Below are positions 53,626 to 61,826 of a DNA stretch of 64,000 nt, piece by piece. Each line of letters starts with the position of its first letter. The first letter of the stretch is position 1. Both the position numbers and the translations under genes were made by a program. The notes under the pieces are model-generated. The model made no database searches and was not told the origin of the DNA. It worked only from the letters and a program-made list of their open reading frames with translations. The DNA is from CAWDPQ01 sp049642465 (lineage in GTDB: Bacteria > Acidobacteriota > Vicinamibacteria > Vicinamibacterales > 2-12-FULL-66-21), in the NCBI GenBank assembly GCA_049642465.1, contig JBAROV010000137.1, forward strand, positions 62,001 through 126,000. The letters run 5' to 3'.

Positions 53626-53734
53626 AAGCTTCCAGCTTCCCGCTTCCAGCCTCCAGCTCAGTTCTCCACCGGGCGCGGGCAGCCGGGTGCTGGCAGCTGG
53701 GAGCCGGGAGCTGGCAGCTGGCAGCTGGAAGCTG
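53626..53734. repeat. Degenerate GCTGGCA/AGCTTCC tandem tract
   Basis: CT-rich units TCCAGCT, TCCAGCC come first, then their reverse-complement style GCTGGCA, GCTGGGA, GCTGGAA units. The tract lies between the DUF1501 gene start and a small membrane-protein gene, and most units are 7 bp. The two halves could pair into a long hairpin. Confidence 0.8.
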
Positions 53735-53736
53735 AT

Positions 53737-53892
53737 TCAGCGACCGACCAGAATCAGCGCGCCGGCAATGAGCGCGAGCGCCGACATGATGACGCCCGGC
53801 AGCGGGAGGGCGATGAGTCCCGAGAGCCCCGTGAGAATCAGCCAGATTGCAAGCAACAGCATTCCCGCGCTTCGCGTGAGCCGTACAGCCAT
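53737..53892 (-). CDS. 51-residue membrane protein
   Basis: A very short gene with two hydrophobic segments (about residues 9-25 and 30-50) and a basic N-terminus. A GGAGGG ribosome-binding site lies just before the ATG at 53892, which supports the short start over the longer open frame. No family assigned. Its C-terminus touches the repeat tract. Confidence 0.6.
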   Translation of the reverse strand: MAVRLTRSAGMLLLAIWLILTGLSGLIALPLPGVIMSALALIAGALILVGR

Positions 53893-53933
53893 ATGCCCTC
53901 CACTTGGAAAAAGCCTGCTTGCACGCCGGTCAT

Positions 53934-54194
53934 CTACCGGGGGAACGTGAACGTCTCGCCGCACTGCGCACACTGGAACTCCTGACGGCCGTCGGCCGTC
54001 CTGCGGAGCGTCGTGTCGTGGACGCCGCAGACGGGGCACTGGCGCGTCGTGGATGGGTCGAGCACATGCCCGTTGAGACATCGATACGCCGCGTGCACTT
54101 CGGGATCGTCCTCCGCCCGCCACGCATTCTGCGTCCAGATGACATCCGCGCCGCATTCAGCGCACGGCGCCGTTCGCTTGATCGTGTTTTCCAT
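53934..54194 (-). CDS. Small four-knuckle zinc-ribbon protein
   Basis: An 86-residue protein with Cys pairs CAEC, a C..GH site, CPVC and CAQC, which should bind two zinc ions. The ATG at 54194 removes the Arg-rich upstream extension and places the first knuckle near residue 11. It could bind nucleic acid or act as an adaptor; no closer family is recognised. It is followed by the 51-residue membrane protein gene on the same strand. Confidence 0.7.
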   Translation of the reverse strand: MENTIKRTAPCAECGADVIWTQNAWRAEDDPEVHAAYRCLNGHVLDPSTTRQCPVCGVHDTTLRRTADGRQEFQCAQCGETFTFPR

Positions 54195-54299
54195 GTGACG
54201 CCTCGCTGTTGCAGGCCCGCGCGCGACAACCGGAGGGATGCTAGTGCGCTTCCCCGACCTTTTACAACCCCCCATCAGGCTCGAAATGGCCGATCCGCG

Positions 54300-54354
54300 C
54301 TGTTCTGTTGTGAACAGTCGTAGTCAGCCAATGCGCGTAGAGTACTGGTACCAG
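54300..54354 (+). promoter_or_regulatory. Palindromes upstream of groEL
   Basis: CTGTTC-tgttgt-GAACAG (54300-54317) and the perfect palindrome CTGGTACCAG (54345-54354) lie in the gap before the GroEL gene. Neither is a CIRCE (TTAGCACTC-N9-GAGTGCTAA), so HrcA control is not indicated. Either could be an operator for another repressor. The rest of the gap (54195-54411) shows no gene. Confidence 0.45.
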
Positions 54355-54411
54355 AAAAAGGACTGCTCCTCAGTCGTAGCGGACCTCGATCGGGAGTAAT
54401 AGGAGACACGA

Positions 54412-56034
54412 ATGGCCAATCAGATTGTGTACGGCAACTCCTCGCGGCAGGGGATTCTTCGCGGGGTCGACAAGCTGGCCAACGCGGTCAAGGTTACGCT
54501 CGGTCCGCAGGGACGCAACGTCATCCTCGACAAGAAATTCGGATCGCCGACGATCACCAAGGATGGCGTCACGGTCGCGAAGGAAATCGAGCTGAAGGAT
54601 GCGCTGGAAAACATGGGCGCGCAGATGGTGAAAGAAGTAGCGAGCAAGACATCGGACATCGCTGGCGACGGCACCACGACGGCCACTGTGCTGGCGCAGG
54701 CGATCTATCGTGAAGGCGCGAAGAATGTCACCGCTGGCGCCGACCCTATGGCCGTGAAGCGCGGGATCGAGAAATCCGTGGAAGCGATCACCGCTGCGCT
54801 CGTCAAGATGTCCAGGCCTGTCACCGGGGCGATGATCGCGCAGGTCGGGACCATTTCGGCGAACCTGGACGAGACGATCGGGCGGATCATCGCGGAAGCG
54901 ATGGACAGGGTCGGCAAAGACGGCGTCATCACGGTCGAGGAAGCCAAGGGCATTGAAACCTCTCTCGACATTGTCGAAGGGATGCAGTTCGACCGAGGCT
55001 ATCTATCGCCCTACTTCGTCACCGATGCCGAGCGGATGGAAGTCGTCCTGGAAAATCCCTTCGTGCTCATTCACGAACGCAAGATCAGTTCGATGAAAGA
55101 TCTCCTGCCGCTCCTGGAACTGGTCGCCCGCGCCAGCCGTCCGTTGCTCATTATCGCGGAGGACATCGAGGGGGAGGCGCTGGCGACGCTCGTCGTCAAC
55201 AAGTTGCGCGGCACGATCCAGGTCGCCGCGGTCAAGGCGCCGGGCTACGGGGACCGCCGCAAGGCGATGCTCGAAGACATTGGGATTCTGACCAACGGCA
55301 AGGCAATCACTGAAGACCTCGGTCTGAAACTCGAGAACATGAAGCTGGAAGATCTGGGCCAGGCCAAGAAGATCACGATCGACAAGGACAACACCACGAT
55401 CGTGGAGGGCGCCGGCAGCGCGGAGTCGATCGAGGGACGTGTCAGGCAACTGCGGACCCAGGTCGAAGACACCACGTCCGATTACGACCGCGAGAAGCTG
55501 CAGGAGCGACTCGCCAAGTTGGTCGGTGGGGTGGCGATCATCAAAGTCGGCGCGGCGACCGAGACGGAGATGAAGGAAAAGAAGGCGCGCGTCGAGGACG
55601 CGATGCACGCGACGAAAGCGGCGGTCGAAGAAGGCATCGTTCCCGGCGGCGGGGTGGCGCTGCTGAGGGCGGTGAAGGCGCTCGACAACCTAGGGCTGGT
55701 TGGCGACGAGCAAATCGGTGTCCGCATCATCACTCGGGCCATCGAGGAACCGATGCGATGGATCGCGACCAACGCCGGTCAGGAAGGCTCGATCGTCGTG
55801 CAGCGCGTCAAGGAGATGAAGGACGAAGAGGGCTTCAATGCCCAGACCGAGCGCTACGAGAACCTGGTGCAGGCGGGCGTGATCGACCCGACGAAGGTGG
55901 TCCGTTCTGCCCTGCAGAACGCCGCGTCCATCGCCTCGCTGCTGTTGACGACCGAAGCCGTCATCTCGCAGATTCCAGAACAGCATCAGAATGCGGCCAT
56001 GCCTGGCGGCGGAATGGGCGAGGGGATGTATTGA
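54412..56034 (+). CDS. groL: GroEL chaperonin (Cpn60), no GroES beside it
   Basis: A 540-residue protein of full chaperonin length. The ATP motifs DGTTTATVLAQ (near 85) and the catalytic Asp region EEGIVPGGGVALLRA are present, and the C-terminus ends in GGGMGEGMY, the usual Gly-Met tail. It folds client proteins in the cytoplasm with GroES. The N-terminus (ANQIVYGNSSRQGILRGVDKLA) differs from the usual KDIKFGEDAR start, suggesting a paralogue. No groES lies upstream. An AGGAG site precedes the ATG. Confidence 0.97.
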   Translation: MANQIVYGNSSRQGILRGVDKLANAVKVTLGPQGRNVILDKKFGSPTITKDGVTVAKEIELKDALENMGAQMVKEVASKTSDIAGDGTTTATVLAQAIYREGAKNVTAGADPMAVKRGIEKSVEAITAALVKMSRPVTGAMIAQVGTISANLDETIGRIIAEAMDRVGKDGVITVEEAKGIETSLDIVEGMQFDRGYLSPYFVTDAERMEVVLENPFVLIHERKISSMKDLLPLLELVARASRPLLIIAEDIEGEALATLVVNKLRGTIQVAAVKAPGYGDRRKAMLEDIGILTNGKAITEDLGLKLENMKLEDLGQAKKITIDKDNTTIVEGAGSAESIEGRVRQLRTQVEDTTSDYDREKLQERLAKLVGGVAIIKVGAATETEMKEKKARVEDAMHATKAAVEEGIVPGGGVALLRAVKALDNLGLVGDEQIGVRIITRAIEEPMRWIATNAGQEGSIVVQRVKEMKDEEGFNAQTERYENLVQAGVIDPTKVVRSALQNAASIASLLLTTEAVISQIPEQHQNAAMPGGGMGEGMY

Positions 56035-56152
56035 ACGACCGCATTCGGGAGATGGTCTTCGCCGGACGCATGTGAGGCTCCCCCTGCCCGCTCACCCGCC
56101 AATGCGGTAAGCTGTTCGCGCTGCAAAAACCCCACTTGAAAGGACCATCCCG

Positions 56153-56890
56153 GTGACAGTGACAGCGGCGCGGGCCGCCGGCAGGCATCTCTTTGACCGG
56201 CGGCTGTTCATGATCGCGGCCATCGCGTTCCCGCTGATTATTCTCGCGGGATTCGGGCGGACGTATTACTTGAAGGGTTTCTTCGACGTTCCGCCGCTGG
56301 CGTCGATGCTCGTCCACGTCCACGGCGTGCTGATGACGACGTGGGTGGCGCTGTTTGCGGCACAGGTATGGCTCGTCTCATCGAAGCGTATCCGCGTGCA
56401 TCAGCGCCTGGGTTATACCGGAATCGGACTGGCCGTCCTCATCATCGCGGCAGGATTCGTGACGGCGCTTCGAGCGGCGAAGTTCGGCGCCGCATCGACG
56501 CCGCCAGGGGTTTCCACGCTCGGGTTTCTCATCGTCCCTCTGTTTGACTTGCTGATGTTCGTCAGCCTCTTTGGCGGGGCCATTTACTATCGAAAGAAGC
56601 CTGCCGCGCACAAGAGTTTGATGCTGCTCACAGCCGTCAACTTCTTGCCGCCTGCGGTTGCCCGGATACCGATCACATCGCTGCAGGCGTTCGGGCCATT
56701 GTGGTTCTTTGGTTTTCCGACCGTGCTTGCGTTACTGTGTCTCGGATTGGAAACGTGGCGATACCGACGGCTGAACAGAGTCTTCCTCATCGGTACTCTG
56801 CTACTGATCGCGTCCTACATCGTCCGCCTGATGATCATGGGGACGAGTACTTGGATGGCGATTGCCGGCTGGTTGACGAGTTTTGTCTGA
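56153..56890 (+). CDS. Multi-pass membrane protein with conserved-looking His, unknown
   Basis: A 245-residue protein with about seven hydrophobic segments. His residues sit near helix ends (HVHG at about 55, HQRLG near 82, AAHKS near 150), which could bind heme or metal, though that is only suggestive. A GAAAGGA site lies upstream of the GTG start. It resembles membrane proteins of DUF2306-like type, but I would not assign it firmly. Confidence 0.65.
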   Translation: MTVTAARAAGRHLFDRRLFMIAAIAFPLIILAGFGRTYYLKGFFDVPPLASMLVHVHGVLMTTWVALFAAQVWLVSSKRIRVHQRLGYTGIGLAVLIIAAGFVTALRAAKFGAASTPPGVSTLGFLIVPLFDLLMFVSLFGGAIYYRKKPAAHKSLMLLTAVNFLPPAVARIPITSLQAFGPLWFFGFPTVLALLCLGLETWRYRRLNRVFLIGTLLLIASYIVRLMIMGTSTWMAIAGWLTSFV

Positions 56891-56903
56891 CGCTTGTCGC
56901 AGC

Positions 56904-58205
56904 TTATTTCTTCAGCCGGATCGTCATCGCATGGACGTCCGCGCGCTCGACGCCTCCTGCATCAGGGTTCGTGACTGGTGCAACTGATTCGAAGCGCGCA
57001 TCGCGGCCGCTCTCGAGCACTTTGAGCACGCCCACTCCTGGAGTCGTTCCTGTGCTGACGTGAGGATCGGCGGTCAGCGGGTTCGGTCCGCGGAGCGACA
57101 TGAACGCGTGGCTGCCGTTGGGCGACATCGCCAGCAAGTCGGGAGTTGGATCCTGAGAAAGGCTCGATTCAAGAGGGATCCGATTCACCACTTCGTCGGT
57201 CGCCGTGTCGACGACGAACAGGAAGTTGCGCCCGCGATCGGCGACCCAGAGGTAGTCCAGATGTTTGGTCAACGCCGCGCCGTGGGCGTCGGCCTCTTCT
57301 GTGTCCTCGGCGAAGATGACGCGCGGCGCCGGCGTATTCGGTGGGTTGGTGGGCGAGAATCCCGTCACGGGGAATGCGTACAAATTAGCCTGAAAGAGGT
57401 TCGTGGGAGTGCCGCCGCCCGAGTCGATGTACATCTTGCCCGGGACTTCCGCGCCGAGGCATCCGTTGGCCGCGACCGTTGTCGTGTCGTACTCCCCCAC
57501 AATCTTCATCGGCGTAGCGGTGCTGTCGACCACGAAGAGACCGCCGCCGCGGAGCGTCATGAACGTGTATTGGCTGGTCGAGTCGATAATCGGACAGATC
57601 GGTGCGTTGTCTGGCCTCAGCGCGAACTGGCAGGGCACACCGTTCGGCGTGATGCACGTGGCCAGGTTAATCGTGGCAGCCGGGTCCAACGTGAAGGTGT
57701 TCGTCGCGTAGTCGGTGTTGATGCGCTCGAACAGTTTGCCGTTCTGGTTTGCCACCGAGACGTAGGTCTCGTCGGGAGACGGGATCGCAAAATGCACCTG
57801 TCGTGCGCCGCCTGCACCGACCGAGGTCCGGATGCAATCAACCGGTTGTCGCGTGGCCGCATCGATGAACAGCACGTGTCCTGACGCCACGAACGAGACG
57901 ATCGCGTGGGTCTGAGAGCGGTTGACGGCGATCATGTGCGGGCGGACCGGGTTCGCTCCGGTTTTCGCGACGCACAGCGTCGCCGCCGCGGCCGCCAGGT
58001 CAATTTTCTCGGGTTCGACCTCCGCCGCCTCGTTCGCCCGCTCGAGCGAATGGCCGTCCCAGATATACAGCGTTCCGCCGAACGTCGTGCCCAATGAATT
58101 CGACTGATCGATCGCCCATACCTCGTAGCTGTCCGTGCCTGAGCCCCCGGTAGGTGCGGCCGCAGCCAGAGCGAATGCGACGATTGCGACAGCGAGTCGT
58201 TTCAT
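56904..58205 (-). CDS. Secreted beta-propeller protein, unknown
   Basis: A 433-residue protein with a signal peptide and repeated propeller-like strands (VLFIDAATRQPVD, LFVVDSTATPMK, LFVVDTATDEVVN). Several Cys occur in the mature part (about six), so disulfides are possible. An AAGGAG site precedes the ATG. It is convergent with the membrane protein gene, with about 13 bases between stops. Confidence 0.7.
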   Translation of the reverse strand: MKRLAVAIVAFALAAAAPTGGSGTDSYEVWAIDQSNSLGTTFGGTLYIWDGHSLERANEAAEVEPEKIDLAAAAATLCVAKTGANPVRPHMIAVNRSQTHAIVSFVASGHVLFIDAATRQPVDCIRTSVGAGGARQVHFAIPSPDETYVSVANQNGKLFERINTDYATNTFTLDPAATINLATCITPNGVPCQFALRPDNAPICPIIDSTSQYTFMTLRGGGLFVVDSTATPMKIVGEYDTTTVAANGCLGAEVPGKMYIDSGGGTPTNLFQANLYAFPVTGFSPTNPPNTPAPRVIFAEDTEEADAHGAALTKHLDYLWVADRGRNFLFVVDTATDEVVNRIPLESSLSQDPTPDLLAMSPNGSHAFMSLRGPNPLTADPHVSTGTTPGVGVLKVLESGRDARFESVAPVTNPDAGGVERADVHAMTIRLKK

Positions 58206-58320
58206 GAGGTTGCTCCTTGAGTGGCGTGCATTCTAACCGCAGTGGCTCCAGGAGTGGGGAGGGAAAGTCGGGGGCCGGCCGTGGTAGTTGCGGCTGCCGG
58301 CCCCCGGTGTCTACTGGCGA

Positions 58321-59295
58321 TTAACGCAAGATATTGCGTGCGCCGTACTCGGTGAAGTCGCGCTCGAGATCGGTGGCATGCTTTTCGTCCCTCGCGCGCG
58401 TGCCCAGGACGATGCCGCCTTCCTTGATGCCCCGCTCGTATTCGGCGGCGCGGTCCTCCGGGATGCCGGCGCCAATCAGCGCGCCGAGGAGCGTCCCAGT
58501 GGCGCCACCTGCACCCGCGCCCGCAATCGCGCCGGCGATCGGGCCGGCAACGATCAGACCGAGACCGGGAATGGCAATCGAGGTTGCGGCGGCCGCCAGA
58601 GCGCCGAGGGCCGCTCCGACACCGAGTCCAATGCCGCCGCCGATTCCAGCGCCTTCGGCCGCTTTCGAGCCTTCTTTGAATTCCTGACCCGCCTTCACAT
58701 CGCCGAAGTGCCGCTTCCGTGTGTCCTCCGACATCACGACGCTGATGTCGTCGTCCTTGTACCCGTGCCTCGTCGTCAGATCCTGATATGCCTTGCCAGC
58801 CGAGGCGGGGCTGTCGTACAAGCCCGTGACGAGGTTGCGATTCGACCATCCCGAGTCTGACGCGCGAGCTCGACTGCTGTCGCCGATGGCGTCGTTGCGC
58901 GCCTGCCGCGCGCGGCCCTGAGCATTCTCGCGCTCTCCTTCGCGCTCGAGTCTCTCGTCGCCGATGACTGCGCCGGTGGCGTCCTTCGCAGCCCCCTTCA
59001 TTCGCTCACCAAAGCCGGCAGCTTCTTCGCGTATTGAACCCTGTTGCAGGCCCCGCGTTGAAGCGCCCGCGCGGTCGCTGACCGTGGCACCCGGAACGCC
59101 GTCGGTTTCGTCGAACACATCATTACGCGCTTGCCGTGCACGTCCTTCAGCGTTCTCGCGCTCGCCCTCGCTTTCGAGCGACCTGTTGCCTGTGATCGAG
59201 CCGATAGCATCCTTTGCGCCGCCCTTCACCCTCTTGCCGAATGCTCGCGTTTCTTCGGAAACAGAATCATCTCGAGAATTTTTTTCGTCACTCAT
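58321..59295 (-). CDS. Stress protein: two CsbD-like repeats plus YflT-like glycine-zipper domain
   Basis: A 324-residue protein. CsbD-like repeats lie at residues 17-60 and 92-137 (each with KGxAKDAxGxxxG... then ESEGERENAEGRARQARND or a close match). A domain like the heat-induced YflT/general stress protein 17M follows (RNLVTGLYDSPASAGKAYQDL, then DDDISVVMSED). The end is a Gly-zipper hydrophobic region (215-290) that may insert in a membrane. CsbD proteins are abundant in stress responses but of unknown mechanism. The ATG at 59295 has GAGGTG 6 bases upstream, so I prefer it to the GTG at 59304. The 200 bases upstream hold no supported gene. Confidence 0.8.
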   Translation of the reverse strand: MSDEKNSRDDSVSEETRAFGKRVKGGAKDAIGSITGNRSLESEGERENAEGRARQARNDVFDETDGVPGATVSDRAGASTRGLQQGSIREEAAGFGERMKGAAKDATGAVIGDERLEREGERENAQGRARQARNDAIGDSSRARASDSGWSNRNLVTGLYDSPASAGKAYQDLTTRHGYKDDDISVVMSEDTRKRHFGDVKAGQEFKEGSKAAEGAGIGGGIGLGVGAALGALAAAATSIAIPGLGLIVAGPIAGAIAGAGAGGATGTLLGALIGAGIPEDRAAEYERGIKEGGIVLGTRARDEKHATDLERDFTEYGARNILR

Positions 59296-59506
59296 TGTGT
59301 TCACCTCAGCCGAGGTCCGGCGTGGCGATACTCGACGCTCGCAGGCCCGGCTCTTCTCTGATGAGCAACGCGGCTGCCATCAGCTCCGCAGCGGCTGGTA
59401 CGCATTCCTCAACGTTGTGCTGTAGAGCCGAAGAAATGGAGTAGCGAGTGACGACGACGTCGTATCGCAAGCCTTCAGGCAGGCCGGCCCGAGTTGAGTG
59501 CGTCGA

Positions 59507-61162
59507 TCAGACCTGCGCTGCGGCCAAGTTGACCTCACTCTCGCCGAGCAGTCGCGTGAGCTCGTCGGGGTCAACTGGTTTGATCAGGTGGTGATCGAAT
59601 CCGGCCGCGGCTGAGCGTTCGTAGTCGCTGGGGAACCCGTACCCTGTGAGCGCCAGGAGCAGCATCGCGCGGCCCCTCGGCTGCATGCGAATGCGCCTGG
59701 CGACTTCGTACCCGTCGAGTCCGGGGAGACCGATGTCAATGACGGCCGCCTCAGGGTGGACCGTCTCCAGGAGCTCGAGTCCATGGTGGCCGTTTTCCGC
59801 CTCGTAGACAGTGTGGCCTGCCAGTTCGAGGAGCATTCGGAACATGTCCCGTGCATCGCGACTGTCCTCGATGAGCAGCACCCGTTTGGGTCTCGTCTCT
59901 TTGCGCAATGAGGAAACACCTGTGCTGGTTGCTACTGTTGCGGTCACTCGTGGCAGCCGCACGGTGAACGTGCTGCCGCTTCCAATCCCGTTGCTCGACG
60001 CGGTGACCATCCCGCCATGGAGTTCGACGAGGCGACGCACCAGCGTCAGGCCGATCCCGAGACCCCCCTGAGCGCGGTCCAGCGTCCGCTCGCCCTGCAC
60101 GAACATCTCGAAGATCGATGGCAGCAGATCGGGCGCGATGCCGACCCCGGTGTCCTCAACGCTGAGTACGGCAGCGTCGCTATCGCCGCGCACCGACACC
60201 TGAATCACGCCCCCTGGCGGGGTGTACTTGATCGCGTTCATCAGGATGTTCGCGAAGACCTGTTCGAGTCGAACGGCGTCTCCTTCGACCCAGGTGGGCT
60301 CGGTGGAGATCTCGATGCGTCGATCAGATTCTGCGTTGCCCGTGAATGTGTCGACTACACGCCGCATCGTCTCGGCGATATCGAGAGGCTGGCGATCGAG
60401 GCGAATTTTCCCGGAGGCGACCCGCTCGACGTCCAGCAGATCGTCGATGAGATGCGAAAGGTGGCTCACTTGCCGTGTCATCACCGCAAGCGCGCGGGTG
60501 GCCGGACGGTTGTTCGGCTCCGCGGCCTCGAGGACGGCGACGGCGCTGCGGATCGCACCGAGGGGATTCCGCAGCTCGTGGGCCAGCATCGCCAGGAATT
60601 CATTTTTTGTATGACTGTCGCGCTCAGCGCGGTCGCGTTCGCTGCGTGCTTGCAGGAGCTCGCTAAGGTCCGTCACGATCAGACTCAGGTTGGGCTGGCC
60701 AACCGACGACACCGTCGTCGTGAGCGAGAAATAGACCTCGGTGGTCGTCCCCTGCGACGAGATCAATCGGCATCGACGCGTTCCGTTGCCCGAGCCGAGT
60801 AACACAGCGAAATCGCCACGGTCGTCTGGCGCGATGAAGCGGTCGATCTGCGCGCCGAGCACCGACTCCTGCGGCGTGCCGACGAGAGCCGCGAATCGTG
60901 CGTTGGAGTAGAGAATGTCTCCAGACTGTGCGAGGACGACCGCACCTTCCCGCATCTGGTCCACGAGATTACGGTACGGCTCTTCGGCGCCGTGGAGCGT
61001 GTAGATCTGATCGCCGCCAGCGCCACGGACGACCAGCGCGTCGACCTCACCGCTACGAAGCGCCCGAAGCGTTTCTTCGGCTTCAGCGAGGCGGCCGAGC
61101 AGTGTCTCCCGCCGTTCGCGATGCGTCCCCCTCCGTTCGTGGCGCCTGCCGGACATCATCAC
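59507..61162 (-). CDS. Hybrid histidine kinase (PAS-HisKA-HATPase-REC), Kai operon output
   Basis: A 551-residue cytoplasmic protein. A short coiled coil precedes a PAS domain (about 65-165). HisKA has the phospho-His in AHELRNP (His195), and the ATPase has the N box near 305-310, DTGVGI at 337-342 and GGLGIGL. The receiver has acid residues at IEDS, phospho-Asp476 in VIDIGLPG and Lys528 in LIKPVD. No membrane segment. The start overlaps the kaiB stop (ATGA). KaiC-linked kinases such as SasA pass clock state to regulators; this one has no KaiB-like N-terminal domain but is cotranscribed with two kaiB genes. No DNA-binding regulator is next to it. Confidence 0.93.
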   Translation of the reverse strand: MMMSGRRHERRGTHRERRETLLGRLAEAEETLRALRSGEVDALVVRGAGGDQIYTLHGAEEPYRNLVDQMREGAVVLAQSGDILYSNARFAALVGTPQESVLGAQIDRFIAPDDRGDFAVLLGSGNGTRRCRLISSQGTTTEVYFSLTTTVSSVGQPNLSLIVTDLSELLQARSERDRAERDSHTKNEFLAMLAHELRNPLGAIRSAVAVLEAAEPNNRPATRALAVMTRQVSHLSHLIDDLLDVERVASGKIRLDRQPLDIAETMRRVVDTFTGNAESDRRIEISTEPTWVEGDAVRLEQVFANILMNAIKYTPPGGVIQVSVRGDSDAAVLSVEDTGVGIAPDLLPSIFEMFVQGERTLDRAQGGLGIGLTLVRRLVELHGGMVTASSNGIGSGSTFTVRLPRVTATVATSTGVSSLRKETRPKRVLLIEDSRDARDMFRMLLELAGHTVYEAENGHHGLELLETVHPEAAVIDIGLPGLDGYEVARRIRMQPRGRAMLLLALTGYGFPSDYERSAAAGFDHHLIKPVDPDELTRLLGESEVNLAAAQV

Positions 61163-61518
61163 GTGCGCCTCAAAAGAGCCGCTGATGGGCGAATGAGATC
61201 GAGTCCCAGGAGCACGCGATCGCGCTGCGACATGTCGCCGATGATGCGGCGCAGTGGCAGCGGAAGCCTTTTGACCAGCGTCGGCGCCGCGATGATCTGT
61301 TCGTCCCTCGCCAGGATTGGCTGCTGGTATACGTCGATGACTTCAAGATCGTACCGTCCTTTGAGATGCTCATCGCAAATCTTCCGAACGTTCTCGATCG
61401 CACGAGTCGCTCGGGCTGTCATGCCGGTGACGTATAACCGCAGAACGTACCGCTCATTGCGACGCACTCGGGCAGCCCGCTCGAAGGTCGCCGTCAATCC
61501 GCTGCGGGTTTTCGTCAT
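61159..61518 (-). CDS. kaiB: KaiB-like protein, second copy
   Basis: A 119-residue protein with a 20-residue basic N-terminal extension and the full KaiB signature: YVLRLYVTG, KICDEHLKGRYDLEVIDV, AAPTLVKRLP, RRIIGDMS and RVLLGLDL. KaiB binds the CI ring of KaiC after a fold switch. The PTL cis-proline region is intact. The start is the ATGA overlap with the previous kaiB stop; the end overlaps the kinase start. It is more divergent from cyanobacterial KaiB than the first copy. Confidence 0.93.
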   Translation of the reverse strand: MTKTRSGLTATFERAARVRRNERYVLRLYVTGMTARATRAIENVRKICDEHLKGRYDLEVIDVYQQPILARDEQIIAAPTLVKRLPLPLRRIIGDMSQRDRVLLGLDLIRPSAALLRRT

Positions 61519-61826
61519 CGTTGACCTGGTCTTCCCCCTCCCCGCAGATCCAACCCCACCAGGACACGTTCGGTGTTCGAGAGATCGCCAATGATCTTCT
61601 TGACCGGTTCCGGCAGCCGGCGCACGAGCGTCGGGACCGCCAGGATCTGGTCGCCACGGGCGAGCTGCGGCGTCTGCAGGAGATCGATGATCTCCAGCTC
61701 GTAGCGACCTTTGAGGTATTCGTCGCAGATTTTCTTCAAGTTCGTGAGGGCCCCGAGTGATCGCGGCGTCTGCCCCGCGACGTAGAGACGCAGCTGGTAG
61801 TTGCCGCCATCGATCAACTTTTTCAC
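61515..61826 (-). CDS. kaiB: KaiB protein, first copy
   Basis: A 103-residue protein, the usual KaiB length. It has QLRLYVAGQTPRS, KICDEYLKGRYELEIIDL, a PQLARGDQILAVPTL stretch, KKIIGDLS and RVLVGLDL, all closely matching cyanobacterial KaiB. It starts with GTG overlapping the kaiC stop (GTGA). As a canonical KaiB it should bind phosphorylated KaiC. The C-terminal GGGRPGQR is an added tail. Confidence 0.95.
   Translation of the reverse strand: MKKLIDGGNYQLRLYVAGQTPRSLGALTNLKKICDEYLKGRYELEIIDLLQTPQLARGDQILAVPTLVRRLPEPVKKIIGDLSNTERVLVGLDLRGGGRPGQR

Noticed and set aside
54241..54411. CIRCE element before groEL
   Set aside because: No TTAGCACTC-N9-GAGTGCTAA match is found on either strand.
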